From: Tetmemena sp. SeJ-2015
Lineage: Eukaryota; Ciliophora; Spirotrichea; Sporadotrichida; Oxytrichidae
NCBI GenBank assembly: GCA_027382625.1
Contig: JAJKFJ010021340.1
Coordinates: 24,852-88,851 of the forward strand
Direction of reading: 5' to 3'
Length of the DNA stretch: 64,000 bases
Below the pieces are notes generated by a model. That model made no database searches. It had not been told where the DNA came from and saw only the letters and a program-made list of their open reading frames with translations. Shown here piece by piece: positions 47,560 to 60,311 of the stretch. The stretch's first letter is position 1; each line of letters opens with the position of its first letter. Made by a program: the position numbers and the translations under genes.

Positions 47560-50500
47560 AAGCAATTAAAGGGCCATAGGGCAATTTCAAAGCAGGAGAA
47601 TTAATTATTATTATTGAGATAGTTCTGATGAGGATGCAGCCACTCTTGCAAAGTTAACTGTGCATGTTTTCAGAGGAATAGAAGAAGAAAAGAGACAACA
47701 ATAATAATGATAAATTTGTGCAAAGGAAAAACTTATTAAATGATATATTTAAACTTATATGAGAAGCCACTTTCTTAGGAGGAATTGAAGAAAAAGAGAG
47801 AGCTGTAGAAGATAGAAAAAGCAGAAATAGCTAAAGTTAAGGAAGCAGTCAGAGAAAGATAAGATAATGAGTAAGTTAAACATATATCTACTTTCTTTAA
47901 TAAAATTAAAATTTATATCTAATAAATTAAATTATGGTAAATTAATCCGATCAAATAATTAGAATGAAACTTTAAAATTATTATTTAATGCAGAAAGTAA
48001 ATAAAGGAAGAGCAATTTAATTTATACTTGGTGGAAATGAATGATTTATTGTGTTTTAGAAAAGGAGAAAGTGGCCAAAAGACAAGCAAGAGCTATCAAT
48101 TTGTATTAGAACTTATTTAAATTAATTTAAATATTTTTGAGAGCTATGCTGGTGCTTTGATAAACCTGAACAGGAAGGAGTACTATGAATCGATTCTGAA
48201 GCCATTATTGAATGAGTAGCCTGACTTTAACAGGAGCATTTAGGAGGTGGAGAAGCTTGTTTACAATTGGAGGAATGGGAAGATCATTTTAAAGCAAGAT
48301 GACTATTTCGCTTTGTTGAGGTTCTATACAGTAACCATCCAGAAACTTAAAAAGGCTGAGTTTAGCAAACTCTTAAACCCTATCATAAATAGTCTTATAT
48401 GATTTATTATGAGAAGATTTTAAAAGATGATAAGAGAAAGGACTTAAAAATACTAAACATGATGATAGATTTCACAAAGGACAACGTGAATTCATCAGTA
48501 ATTTTATTTACATAGAATAAGTTCACGATGAAAAATTTCTAGGAAATCACAAACTTTTTCCATCTTGGAAAGGTACTTAACTTCTTTAATCTTTTTTTTT
48601 CCAAGAGAGGTTTGATGGCACTTGGAGAGAAGCTGTTAAAAATAGACTAAAGGAACTATATGAGAACCCAGAGCACAAAGAAGAACTTGATAAAGCTATA
48701 ATGGAGCAGCACTGCGCAATTGCAGCTGATTTAAGCAATATCTATAACGTCAGCCCCATTGTAGCAAAAGCTTATTCATTCTTTGGTTATTTAAGCACTT
48801 GAGAAGTTGGAATAGATTTCTTTTATTTTAAAACAGAAAGTGACAAACAACGAGTAAATCATTACAATGTCTATTATTTTAATTATTTAATCAACATAAA
48901 GATGATAGCAAGAATGCTAAACTCATTAACTGATTCTAAGCTAGGAACAGAGTAAAACTTCCCGGTCTTTCTTAGAATAGAAAGATTATTTAAAGACTAG
49001 CCAGAACTCATAGACCGTCTTTCGCCCTCAGAACTAACTAGACTTTTTATTATCATAGCGATTGTTTATTTTAAACTATTTTTTAAATTTATTCTTTGAA
49101 TAAGTCATTTATTAGTGCTCAAGCTTCTCACTATTTTAATCACAAATGCAATTTGAAAATATGTTTTAATTTAAATTCTTTAGTTATAAATAAGTTTTAA
49201 CTTGCCATCGACTATTGCTCTTTCATTTTATTTAAGTGTGCTCAGAAACTTATTAAATGCATGAATGAACTTAACGAGGCAGAAATTAATTTTAATTTTT
49301 AGATATTCTTATACTAAGAGATTGCGAAGTTAAAAGAATCAATTTAAAAGTATTTTTTGTGTAAGAATGCTTCAAAATGGATAGAAGAAATACTTCACTC
49401 AGCTTTTTGAAATTATAAAATTTTATTTTTGAGACAATGCACCAATTAGTAGGTTAGAAAGCAGTTAATGAATTATTTATATATTTGAGTTGAGCACTTT
49501 TAAAATGTGTCCCTGGACTTCATTGCTCAATATATTGGGTTCTCGGAGCAGCAGCTTCTTGCTAACATATATAAATATATTGATAACTTCCACGCTGTGG
49601 AGAGATTGTCTCACTTCCCTGTAACTCAGTTCATCAAAAAGAAAGTGAAGGGAAGCGAGCCTCAGTACTTAAACTACAACTACATTGCCGACCTTTCAGT
49701 CGCATTTCTTACAGCTATATTTGTAAGTATTTTGATTACAGGGGAGAGATAATTAATATTCTATACTGTCAAATGCTTTTATTTGAGTGAGATCTTAGAC
49801 TCTGGTTGACTACATAGAATAGTAGACATTGCAAAATGTGAAGAGACTCAGCTACGACAGTCTCTTAAGAATCATCAACAACCACAGCATCTACCTCAAC
49901 AAAGAACAAGCAAGGCTAAGAGAAGCAATGAAGGGCAAAGACAATTAGCAGGAAGAACGCGAGCAGATCAAATAACTTTAAGCCAGGATTATTAAATTCC
50001 AGGATGATATTGTAGACCAGAGTATCCAGTCTCAAAGCACTGATCCTCGAATTAAAATAAAATGAATTCCAGCATAATTCATATTCAAAATGAGTATATA
50101 TATATATTAACTATAAATAATACTTGCTGCTTGCTAACCAAATGTAGCAGCCAGAAAGGTATCAACAACAGTGCGATATGCTGTATAAGAAATTTTCCAA
50201 AATATTTGAGACGGCTAAGATGAGTAAGCAAGGTCAACATTAACTCATCCTCAATATCCTTAGAGCCAAAAATACTTCACCTTAAATCATTGAAATGGCC
50301 TCTAATATCTTCGATCATGGATTTAATAAAACAACTTCTTCATTATTATTAAGCATTCATTTATTAAAAGATTCTAGCTTCTTATTCTTTTAAATTTTTT
50401 CTTTATTTCAAGAGAATGAAAATAAGCATTTTACATTTCTCTTTCAAAATAATTAATAATTATTTTTAAGAAAAGATAAGGTATTTAATGGATACAGTGG

Positions 50501-53330
50501 GGAAGCAATTTAAAAAATTCCTAACGAAGAAATTTGCGATCTGTTCTGCGAATTGCTTAGGGATCGACCTGAATTTTCTTAATTTAAGGTGCTTTACTTC
50601 GATGCCATCCAAAGTAGAGTTTGGATTAATTTGGCAACATATATGTGTATTTTGTAAGTTCCTAATCTTTCTTCCAGGTAGGGAAGCATCCTTATCAAGC
50701 ATCTTAAATAAGTAATTAATTAATATAGTATTAAGATCTGATGAATATGGAATTCGATCCTAAATTACATGATATAAATTACTTTCTCTTTTCTATCTTG
50801 AATTTAAATTGACAATGAACACCCTGAAATTCCTGGACGAGCAAAGTAAGCTAGACAAAGTGGGTGTAGTTTCTCAACTAGAACACCTCTTCAGGAAAAT
50901 TAAAACCTTTGCTTTTATTTGTAAAATGCTGAAGGATCTTCACAACTACTTCATGAGCAAGAATTTAACTTGGAGTCCAGAGCAATTAATTTTATTTTAT
51001 CTATAGCTGGAAAGCCTAGAGTATCTAATGAACAAGATTCAACTTGACCAAACTTCAAAGACTTTAATCACCAAGCCTGACTAGTTCGTAAACTTCTAAA
51101 AGATTAATATTTTTAGAAGATAGACGCATACACCACTGGAATGCTTGAAATTTAAAGATAGTAAAAATACAAACACATTTTGATAATATTTTTAAAGATA
51201 GAGAATATAAAGTATACTAGAAAGAAAAATTGAGAGAAATGAAGACTCTAAATTATGGAATCAATCCCTTATTCTATCTTGCCTTGCATTGAAGGCACAG
51301 CACTTCCCTCACATCAACCTATTAACTTTTGTTTTTGCAACAGTGAGGAATTCCACAAGATCATGACTGAGTTCTCTCAAAAGCATTTCTCTTTGGAATA
51401 TCTAATCAGTGATATGAAAACCACTTTAGATGAACACTAAACTAAAGCTATATTTTCAAAACTTATCTAAATTTTTTTATATACAGCTTAAAAATAAAAA
51501 CAATGAGTTATATATTATAATGATTAAACTGTTAAGTTTAGCTAATATTTAGGATTCTAGGGTTTAAAGAGCTATATAGATATCAAAACTACCACCCAGA
51601 GGGCTAAAAACTTGAGAAAAAGATTACCAGGGAAGAGTATAAGTAAATCTTTGACTTGCTTTTGAAAGAATAGCAAGGCAAACTTTATCATTAAATTATT
51701 TCCTAACTGAAAAAGAGAGATACTACACAGCATTCTAACTCCTCTAAGCTCTAGTTGACATAGACCACCCTGATATCTTATCTAGCAATCAGCCCTTTAT
51801 TTATAATTATCTGCTTTTTTTATTGAAGAGACTATATCTCACTTCAAAAAGAGCCATAAGACTTCTAACGCTTACCACCCTTTCTTTAATCAACGCAGAG
51901 CAGATGATCTCAGACTTAATCCCTCTCCTCTCCAGACAATTAATAATTTCATTTAAATTCTGCTGGAGTCTGTTATAGAAAAGTCTGACAAGCAAGACCT
52001 TCAACTTAACTTCTTGCGCAGGAATTTCATGGACCCCATGGCCATAAACTTCGCAAACTTCTATTTGCAAGCAGAGAGGACTCCTCTCATCCACAGGTTC
52101 TTAAGCAATATGTCTAAAAGTATAATCTAATTTTAAATATGAATTTGGAATTCGCAAATAGCAAGTTCCCTATCCATTACAAGTGCAATCTAATCAGAAA
52201 GTTCTCTCAGTCAAATTATCTGCCTTCTTTACTTCTGGGTAAGTTATTCTAACTATGTTAACATTTTGTGTAGAATAAGCAGTGGCTGATCTGTAACAAG
52301 GTAAAACATCGACTGAGTTGAATGTATACTAGTACAACTTCAAGCCTCTATTCCTGGCTAGTTGCTAACTTAACTAATCTTCCAAGCAGTGGTTCAGAGA
52401 TCTCTTCCTCAAGGATTAGTCAAGTGATGCAAAGACTAACTTCCTCCAAAAATTGAAGGAGGAGAAGAATAGAGAGAGCGCCATTCAAATTGTAAATGCT
52501 ATAGTTTCCACAGGATTGGATGAACAGCATGAGGAATTCAAATCAATTGTAAGTTTGTGTAATATTTATAAGAGTTTTAGGCAGAGCACCACCTATCTTC
52601 TATAAGCGTGGATGGTATGTCTTACAATAGAGACCTTAAAAACCTCCACCTTGTTGCTTAATTACCTGAATACTCAAGGTTAGAGTCAACTTAAAAGCTT
52701 GCTGCAAAGCTGGAGCAAATCAAGAACACTTCATATCCCTTGAATGATTCAATAATTTATTTAATGATCCTAGCATATCCCAAGAGACTCTAACTTTATA
52801 TTTCAATTTATACTCTTGATAAGGTGAAAGCCATCTTAGCAGAAATCATTATCCAAATATGTATAAAATTTGATATAGAGTTAAATCAAGTAAGAATACC
52901 TGCCATTTTAAAATGAAATTAGAGCTGAAAGTGAGTTCATTGTGATGAGTGAAAATGAAGCACTGCTTCCTTTGGATTAACAAGCAAAGCAAAATTAGGA
53001 TAATGAGGGTGCTGTCTAGCAAGAACACATGCCTTCCTCTGACTTCACTCTTCGCTTTAGACATAGGGCATCTTAGCTAGGACAATAAAAACTCTATGCT
53101 TTAAGTCAAACTACTCTGAGCAACATGTAGAGCGATGATCAACTAAAACAGTATCTTGATATCATCCAAATTTTATAAAATGTTATTTATAATTATAGAA
53201 TTAAATAAAGAAATGTTTTTTTAACTTTGATCAGTTAATAATAACGATTAAAAGCAGATGAATGGCTTATATTTTATTCTTTATAATTTAGAAATACTAT
53301 CGCTTCTTAAATATGCTATTATTTTTGAAG
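47560..53330 (+). CDS. very large helical protein of unknown function
   Basis: Plus-strand coding blocks follow one another with AT-rich IESs between: SDEDAATLAKLTVHVFRGIE, a coiled coil (EELKKKRELQKIEKAEIAK), YYESILKPLLNEQPDFNRSI, FDGTWREAVKNRLKELYEN, LNSLTDSKLGTEQNFPVFLR, LDFIAQYIGFSEQQLLANIY, EEICDLFCELLRDRPEFSQF and NTLKFLDEQSKLDKVGVVS. Later blocks are KSDKQDLQLNFLRRNFMD and FPIHYKCNLIRKFSQSNYLP. Introns 52239-52273 and 52549-52580 are clear. The last segment (ESEFIVMSENEALLPLD) stays open to a TGA near 53328. Predominantly helical, repeat-like; no family recognised. Confidence 0.65.
52239..52273 (+). other. spliceosomal intron, 35 nt
   Basis: GTAAGT...TGTAG. Removal gives NYLPSLLLEQAVADL in frame. 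Confidence 0.75.
52549..52580 (+). other. spliceosomal intron, 32 nt
   Basis: GTAAGT...TTTTAG. Removal joins EQHEEFKSI to AEHHLSSISVDG in frame. Confidence 0.75.
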
Positions 53331-53543
53331 TGAGAATAGCGAGATAAAGAAATAAGACATAATAGGAGATGTGACGTTCAATAAATGGTTCTAAAATGGA
53401 TGTTTATGATCAACCTTAATTAAATATACATTTTACCGCATATAATTTAAATTCATTCTTTTGAGTTTGACAAGAAAAGAGGAAAACAGTTTGTAATTTG
53501 ATGTGAGAGAGTTGTAATTAGACATAATTTATTAATAGCGATA

Positions 53544-55659
53544 ATGGTCGAAGAGCAGTTCTCTTTCTATTACGACGTCTTTTACAAGTACTACTGGCTC
53601 ACATTCTTAGTGCCTCCTATATTTGCATACATAGTTTACTACCTCTACTATATTCCCATGTTCAGGAAGCAGTCTTGGAGATACCGCAATAGAAACCATC
53701 ATAAATATTTATGTATAACCTAGCTTAGAGGTAAGAATTTCCCAATTTATATCTCACTTTCATTGAAATATTCCGCTGGAGAGTCACTCTAGTAAACTAA
53801 TAGATTTTAATTTAAATCTAATAAAAATTGTAAAGTATTAATATTAATGATGACTAAACAAATAAGTGAAAGGGAAATATAAATAAATTAAATTGGATCA
53901 AATAAAACTTTACAGCTAAGATTAACTTAATAAATATGTTATAAAATTTGATTCTTAGAAATAATAAGTTTAGTGCTTTTGATTTTCGTAAAGCAGAAAT
54001 AAATAAAGGGATACTTAATGAAATATTGTAACCATGAAACTTTCTACGATTGAATTCTACTATTTTTTAATCCCCATTATGCCATTCTAACCCTTATGCG
54101 AATAGTTTGACAGTTTTCACCAAGATCCTAGCGATATCGATATTGGTTGTAACTTGCGTACCTATAATTGTGTATGGAACTTTTGAAAATGAGTTCCTGA
54201 GATTGAACATCATCTTCACATCAGTTATATTTACATTCTACGCCAAAGAGCACTACCTCATTAGATGGTTAGTAAGTCAATGACTATACAAATTGTTATC
54301 AACAACCTGTACTGCTTGTTGAATCAATTCATTCCTTTTGAAAGCAATTTGAATCCATTTTACATTTGAAAATATTCATTCTCATCATTTGAACACCTCA
54401 GCTTTAAGAAGAGTTAAAATTAGTTCTAAATATTTTCAAATCCTTGGAGAATAAACTTAATTCATGGAAGCAGGATAATTATCTATCCAACATGAAATTT
54501 GGTTGCAATATTTTATCAATTCTTCACTGCGATTATTCTTTATTTGTAATTTAGCTCAAATTCATTTAATTTATATATTGGCCACTTAAATATATTATTT
54601 AATGCGAAATATATGCTTGGATAAAATAATTTCTTTTATTAATTAAGTTTTTATAATTTGAAATTATAGATATAACTTATTTTAAATTATGTATTGATCT
54701 ATAATTACTTTTGAGAAATGAAAGTATTTAAGTTAATTTGTGTATATAGGGTTTGATATGTCACACAGTTGTGATACTGGGGCTCGACTATCTATACTTA
54801 AGAGAGTACTTGATGCAGCTATCTTGTTATGTAATCGGTAAGTAAAACTTTAGGAGAAGATATCCCAGATATTTATAGATTTGGAACTCCCTTTATCCTA
54901 ATCTCTTCTAACATCCTCAAATATTGAATTTCTTATTTTAGGTCAGTGCAACGGTGGATCTACTTTCAACGAACTCTCCTTCCTCAAAGCAATAAAGATA
55001 AATAATGGGCTGGTCATTTACAACGGCAGAATCACCTTTGACTGGCAGAATGTCATGTTTTGGAGAACAGTAGTTGCCTTCATTCTCAGACAATATAATT
55101 ATCAATTATTTTGTTTCTGCATTTCCTAAGTCTGATGGTGATTCAGTCTCTCTCCTTGCGACTGGGCTACTTCTACAATAAACCTACAGTTCACAAGCGT
55201 GAAGATATCTAACTCCGTCCTGAGGACGATGCAATCACAGCTTACTCATTCGTGCGCTTACCAGTATTCCATAAGGACACAGCAGTCAATCAATATCACA
55301 AAAGGAGGTAGCAGGACGTTTAAAAGGCAAGGAAGTTCCTCGGACTCTGTTGAACATAATCAATTTTCACTTTCTCTTAACCTTGAACTACTATGATACT
55401 CAAAAACAACCAACTAAGAGATTTTATGAAAGAGAAAACAGCAACAGTCATGAGTGATATTTGAGAACAGTATGAACTAATATAAGTCTCAAAGATGTAG
55501 TTAGAGATGAAAACCACTCTCAACACTCCATGCTACTATGTTCATAAGTGTAAAATAATGGTAATCCTAATTGTTTGCTTTAATTACCAGTCTTTTTCAT
55601 ATTCACTGATTTTCTTGCTTTTCTAGAGTGAAAGAGGGTCTAAATTTGTTAAAGAGTGA
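53544..55659 (+). CDS. multi-pass membrane protein, unknown
   Basis: ATG 53544 gives MVEEQFSFYYDVFYKYYWLT and then a transmembrane helix (FLVPPIFAYIVYYLYYI). After an AT-rich IES (about 53730-54040) come two more hydrophobic segments (ILAISILVVTCVPIIVYG and IIFTSVIFTFYAKEHYL). Another IES leads to HTVVILGLDYLYLREYLMQL. A 104-nt intron is followed by NGGSTFNELSFLKAIKINNG and a cytosolic-looking tail (RPEDDAITAYSFVRLPVFHK). Near 55290 two frames compete, ending at TGA 55351-55353 or continuing through NYYDTQKQPTKRFYERENSN to TGA 55657-55659. The family is not recognised. Confidence 0.7.
54838..54941 (+). other. spliceosomal intron, 104 nt
   Basis: GTAAGT...TTTTAG. Removal joins CYVIG to QCNGGSTFNELSF. 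Confidence 0.7.
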
Positions 55660-55722
55660 CGTAATGAATACTCTAATTTGATTTGTAGATATAAGTATCT
55701 GTGTCACTTTAAGTGAATCTGA

Positions 55723-56570
55723 TCAGTGGTATCTATTGGGCTTGTTCCTGTTGAACTGCTGAGGCTTGAAGTCTTGCTGCTCAAGTCTGTCGTAGTTATC
55801 CACGCAGTAACCAAGGCAAGGTACATAGCTGCTGAGTGAGTAGCCGTAGTAGTTGTCGCAGTAGTCAAAGCAATTTTGGGACTCTGGGATGAAGCTTACG
55901 ATTTCAGCCTTCACGTCTTGAGAAATTCCCTTAATAACAGCAGCCTGGTTGAGTCTATACTGTCTATAGGCTTGATTGACTTTAGCGATGTTGTCCAAAG
56001 CGAACTGTCTCACTTGTTTTTTAATGTCTTTGGCTGCGTCTCCCATATCTTCTAGCTCGTCTTCCACTCTGGCTAGGTTACATTGCACTCACCATTAAAT
56101 ATATAGGTAATAAGAATGGTGGATCGATAATTGACTGGCAATCTCTCACCACGCAGTTCCAGTCCATAACAAAGCTGTCGATGGAGAAGCAATCATGAGC
56201 AACGCAAGTCTCGTTGCAGTTCACGTTGATCTCAAGAGTCTTCAAGAATTCAGAGTAACAATCTTATACGAATCAAATAAGATAAGGAGTATTCTTGGGC
56301 AATGGGTTGCAGTACTCTGAGATAGTTGTCTTGGACTTGTTCCTCAGCGTCTTGCAAGATTTGGATGAGCTCCCTGCGGTAGTTCCTCTTGTTTGAGGCA
56401 AGTTGCTCCAGCTGAGCTCTTGTGTAACTCTTGACTTCTTGCCCATAGTTTAGGGTGTAGTTGAGGAGTTATTCGAGAGTGAGTTGCTGCTCCTCTTCAG
56501 GCTGAGTGAAGTTGCTGGCTTGGACGAGAGTGGAGGCAAGTCCGAGTACTGTAAACAGCTTGGCGATCAT
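55723..56570 (-). CDS. small secreted Cys-containing helical protein
   Basis: ATG 56570 gives a signal peptide (MIAKLFTVLGLASTLVQAS). Helical Gln-rich regions follow (EEEQQLTLEQLLNYTLNYGQ, LQDAEEQVQDNYLRVLQP). After a 34-bp IES comes a Cys block (INVNCNETCVAHDCFSID, WNCVVRDC). After a 52-bp IES comes another helical block (VEDELEDMGDAAKDIKKQV) and a C-terminal Cys/Tyr motif (NCFDYCDNYYGYS, PCLGYCVDNYD), stop TGA 55723-55725. About 250 residues, with regularly spaced cysteines suggesting disulfides. It is a clear demonstration of the genetic code and IES structure. Family not recognised. Confidence 0.85.
56084..56135 (-). other. IES, 52 bp, pointer CA (minus strand)
   Basis: Minus-strand ...TGCCAGTC and ...GTGCAATG share CA. 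Excision gives CVVRDCQCNLARVEDELED in frame; a TGC pointer or a GT-AG intron does not. Confidence 0.65.
56253..56286 (-). other. IES, 34 bp, pointer TACTC (minus strand)
   Basis: Plus-strand GAGTA at 56253-56257 and 56287-56291. Excision joins LQPIAQEYS to EFLKTLEINVNCN. Confidence 0.85.
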
Positions 56571-56670
56571 TATGTAGTCTAAAATATTTAAGTTATAATT
56601 TTCTGCTTTACTACTATCAGATTCTTAAGCTCATAGCAACATTAGAGAATGAATGAATTGTAAAAATTTA

Positions 56671-57088
56671 ATGAATCAAAATAATCCACACCACTCATCA
56701 CAGAAAGAGCAGAACATACCTGCCTCTTAGAATTTAGTTCAAAACATAAACCAGCAAAATAGAAATAAAGCTTTAATAAATGCACAATCTCAGTCAAGTC
56801 AACTACCACTAAATCAACAGCAGTAGCAACCTTCATCTACAGCTAAGTTTAACACAATCACTCAAGAAAGGGCAGTAAGAGGCACACAAGAGAGGCCAAA
56901 TATTTTTCAAGTTGGGGCTTTTCATGATAATGTTCATGCCTCCAAGCATATTCTACTATAAAAAGAACTAGAAAGAACTCTATGCCAGAGGTATAATCAA
57001 AGACATGCAAAGAATTCACGAAAAAGGGAAGAGCATGCATGATATACCCAAGTATGATGCAACTATTCAAGCAGGAAAAAGACATTGA
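56671..57088 (+). CDS. Gln-rich protein with one membrane segment
   Basis: ATG 56671 gives a Gln/Asn-rich N-terminus (MNQNNPHHSSQKEQN, SQSSQLPLNQQQQQPSS). It then shifts frame near 56860 to QEAHKRGQIFFKLGLFMIMF and FMPPSIFYYKKNQKELYARG, ending with KSMHDIPKYDATIQAGKRH and TGA 57086-57088. The hydrophobic stretch FKLGLFMIMFMPPSIFYY fits one transmembrane helix. The frame change has no obvious pointer and may be an indel or a very small IES. Divergent from the secreted protein at 56570. Confidence 0.6.
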
Positions 57089-57119
57089 AGCCTTCAATTA
57101 TCCAAATCCATAACTTTTA

Positions 57120-57830
57120 TTAAAATTCACAAATTCTCTCTTTATCTGCTTTATATTCAATTTTAATATCAGCAGGTTTGATTTATGATATATTTTTTTA
57201 TTTTAGTTACAATATGATAAATTAAACTTAAGTTGGTTAGATAAAACATAAATCAATTCTTTCTCTTATTTTAAGTATACTTTTTAGATTTGAGGGTTTG
57301 AAATGGTTTCCCTAGGTCATACGAAGATGCAGATTTTTAAGATTTTGCTGTTTTGAAAGTAGCCTCAGGTGCCTAGTCATTTTTAAATTCTATTGGCTGC
57401 TCTCTTGATTTATCTTATGGATTATTGTTTCTTTATTTTGTATGGAGCATCTATATAATTTCTTCTCTTTGCATTCTTTTCCTGAGTTTCGATATGACTT
57501 GCTAATCAATATAATTCACAATTTATTAAATTTTTGTTTTAACAAATAAGTTAAATACATTTAATCTGAGAAGGTGAGCTAAAAATATTTACTACTCTCT
57601 CTACTCTCCACTCAGGAAAGTAAGTAGTTTAACAATTTTTATCTTTATAAATTTGAGTACGAATAAAGAAAATCTAAGAAACACTTCTATAACAAAATAA
57701 GTTTATTATAGATTTGAATTAGGAAGAAGTAGTAGCACTTTACTTGCCTTTATGTGGAAATAATTAAAAGGGGTTTTATTAATTATTATATTTAGTGAAG
57801 TGTAAACAAAGATTTCAGAAATCTACTTTG
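57120..57830. other. AT-rich spacer
   Basis: No gene seen. A single GGGGTTTT at about 57771 is isolated and not a telomere array. Confidence 0.5.
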
Positions 57831-57833
57831 TCA

Positions 57834-59080
57834 TCATTTGATAGACTATTCACCCAAATTTTGATTATGCCATTTATTTCCCTAATTTGAATCTATATTA
57901 ATGGTTCTGGTAGTATAAAGCTGCAAGATTTGATTTGTGAGGATGAAAAACTCTTCTAGACACAGTTCATGATTGAGGTCCTCAGCTAGTCCCTACTAAA
58001 TATGTTTCTTTTACTTCAATTATAGTACTTAAGAGTTCCTTAATTCAACAATTTAGATTGTGCCTGCTAAGAGCAAGTAGGTTTTTGGAAATAGATTTAG
58101 AATATTTTATTTAGAGCTTTTAAAAAGCAGCACAGCCCAGTAGACAAGATAAATCACGTTCACTATAATTATGGAGCACATAAGGAATTATTTTAATTCA
58201 TTGTTCATTGCTAAACTGGCAACTGACTTATCAGGATTAGTATCAATCCAGCTCTCTGGTTAGCCTGATGAAATGTAGAGAGTAAGATAAAGAGTTAGAA
58301 CTTGGGTCAAAAGCGAGTAGAGCTCCAAGTTATTGAAGTCCTTCTAAGAGTATGGCTGAAAATCAAGATTCAAGAATACAAACCTATAAAATCCATATGA
58401 TGAGATAAAGCCTTTTTCAAATTCGATATCACTTACCCTATATAGATCGCGATCACTATTAAAGTTTATAAAACGTTTCCCAACTGAAAAGCTATCACAA
58501 TTACTACTATACTTATATTAAATTAATTTTATATTTTTCAGTAAATACTTCATAAATTTAAATTACAAATGAATTTAATTAAAAATAAGCTTTAAGAGTA
58601 ATTTAAGACTAAAATTATTTTTATATATTTTCTTGATTACAATTATCGCTCATATGATTGTTCTAAAATATAGAACAAAATTTATGATTTGAATTTAAAT
58701 ATATGTTGGTTATAAAAGAGCTAGTTTCCTGGCTGCTGTGACTATTTCCCAGTAGTAAAATTTTTTGGTATAGCCTAGAAACAGTAATCCGTATTTTAAA
58801 GCTAGTGATTGATTTTGTAGTTGTACTTTTGTTTTCATTAGAATGGCCATAGCCATAAGAGGCAATCCTATGCCCCAGATTATTAAACTAGGAATACCAA
58901 AATAGTTAAGGATGAAAATATGCTCTTGACTTCCTCTTAATATTTCTAGGTCTGCGAGAACTCTGTCTTAACTCTCTATAGTTTTGAATTTCACTATTTC
59001 AAAAACATTATTGATGGACGAGGGGTATACTATGAATAAACTAACTACCAAGATACATACTAACATTGAACTAGAATTTA
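57834..59080 (-). CDS. multi-pass membrane protein, ciliate giant surface-protein C-terminal type, copy A
   Basis: The first visible MDS reads SMLVCILVVSLFIVYPSSIN, then TIESQDRVLADLEILRGSQE and FGIPSLIIWGIGLPLMAMAI. It continues YGLLFLGYTKKFYYWEIVTA. An IES (about 58380-58720) precedes a Leu-rich membrane block near 58.2-58.4 kb and VYWAVLLFKSSK. The tail (ELCLEEFFILTNQILQLY) ends at TGA 57834-57836. The P.liiWg.glP...l....ygfly.GY...fYWEiv pattern is the transmembrane cluster I know from very large cysteine-rich Paramecium/Tetrahymena surface proteins. The N-terminal ectodomain is not seen here. Confidence 0.75.
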
Positions 59081-59284
59081 ATCCCGGAAGGTTAATTTAA
59101 AATTTTACTTATAAAATAAAATATATGCATTTAAAGTATGAATAAGTTTATAATTGTTTAGAATTATTAAAAGCACAATTAAGGACTTCCTATTTTTTTA
59201 TTTGAATAAAAATTATAAAGGGAAGATAGGAATTGGATATATAAATTCCCAAATACAATTTAATAGAAAGAATATGTAAAAAGT

Positions 59285-59440
59285 AAAGTTTATCCTCCCT
59301 TATAGATCATATCTTCTGCTTTAAGTTTAAAATATAAGTCTTCGAGAAAGTTTCTAGCAACTCTACGTTTTAGTTTTAGGATCTCACTCTGTTATTTTTT
59401 TAATACTTGAATATTTTTCTGGATAATTTATAATATACTA
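59285..59440 (-). CDS. isolated Lys-rich coiled-coil coding segment
   Basis: Minus-strand frame VLKKQQSEILKLKRRVARN then FLEDLYFKLKAEDMIYKGG, flanked by AT-rich DNA. It could be an upstream MDS of the membrane protein at 57834-59080 or the end of another gene. No pointer assigned. Confidence 0.4.
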
Positions 59441-59449
59441 TATCCAGAT

Positions 59450-60305
59450 TAGTATTTTATGTTACCAACAGAATTATATTCTTAAAGATAAAGTTGAAAG
59501 CAAAGAAACTTTCTTGATACCTCCTTTAACTAGAATTGATCTTCCTATTCCATTGCTTTAAAATCCATATTAATTCTCCAAATCCTATCTCTCATATTTA
59601 AATAAGAGGTGTAAAAATATTTAGAAGTGCTGATTAGTTGCTTTAAATTAATTATCCACACATTGGAAGTTATAAAATTTAGGAGAAAATTCTATAAGAA
59701 TTAAGTTATAAAAAATTAACTATATTTTTACTTTAAGGACAAAATTATTCTTCTTTACCCCATAAACTAAAATTTAGGAAAATAAATTGCTTAAAAGTTG
59801 TAGCAATTTAGAAGATAATTTCTTAATAGAAATTGCTGAAGCTTATTATGATAAAATCATCCATTATTATTTTCTTTATTTATTTTATATAAAATTTAAT
59901 GAGTGATTAAGAGGGAATCTATAATTTCAAATTTAATTATTTGGTTAAAAGAAAAATGCAACTATTTTATTCATGGAATAATTTTAAATGAACAATTTTT
60001 TTTTAAAAAAATGAGGGTTATATTTTAGTATTTCGATCTGTATAGGAAATAAAAGAATAAGCAAAGTAGTATAGCAAGCATGGGCAAAAATAGCAAAATG
60101 ACTGTTTTAAAGGAATAATTTCTTGTAATATATCCAAAAATGGGGTAATTTAGATCATATGTCTACAGACAATCGAACTTCACAAACAAAGAGCTCACAG
60201 TTGATATGTAATTAAACTACTCCCCAATAACTTGAAGGTTGTAGTCTGAGAAGTTTAGTCAAAACTCCATAATATGATAAGAAAGTGAAAATAAGTTGTG
60301 TATAA
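59450..60305. other. AT-rich spacer
   Basis: Nothing convincing. A short plus-strand frame from ATG 60080 (MGKNSKMTVLKEQFLVIYPK) may be chance. Confidence 0.35.
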
Positions 60306-60311
60306 TTAATT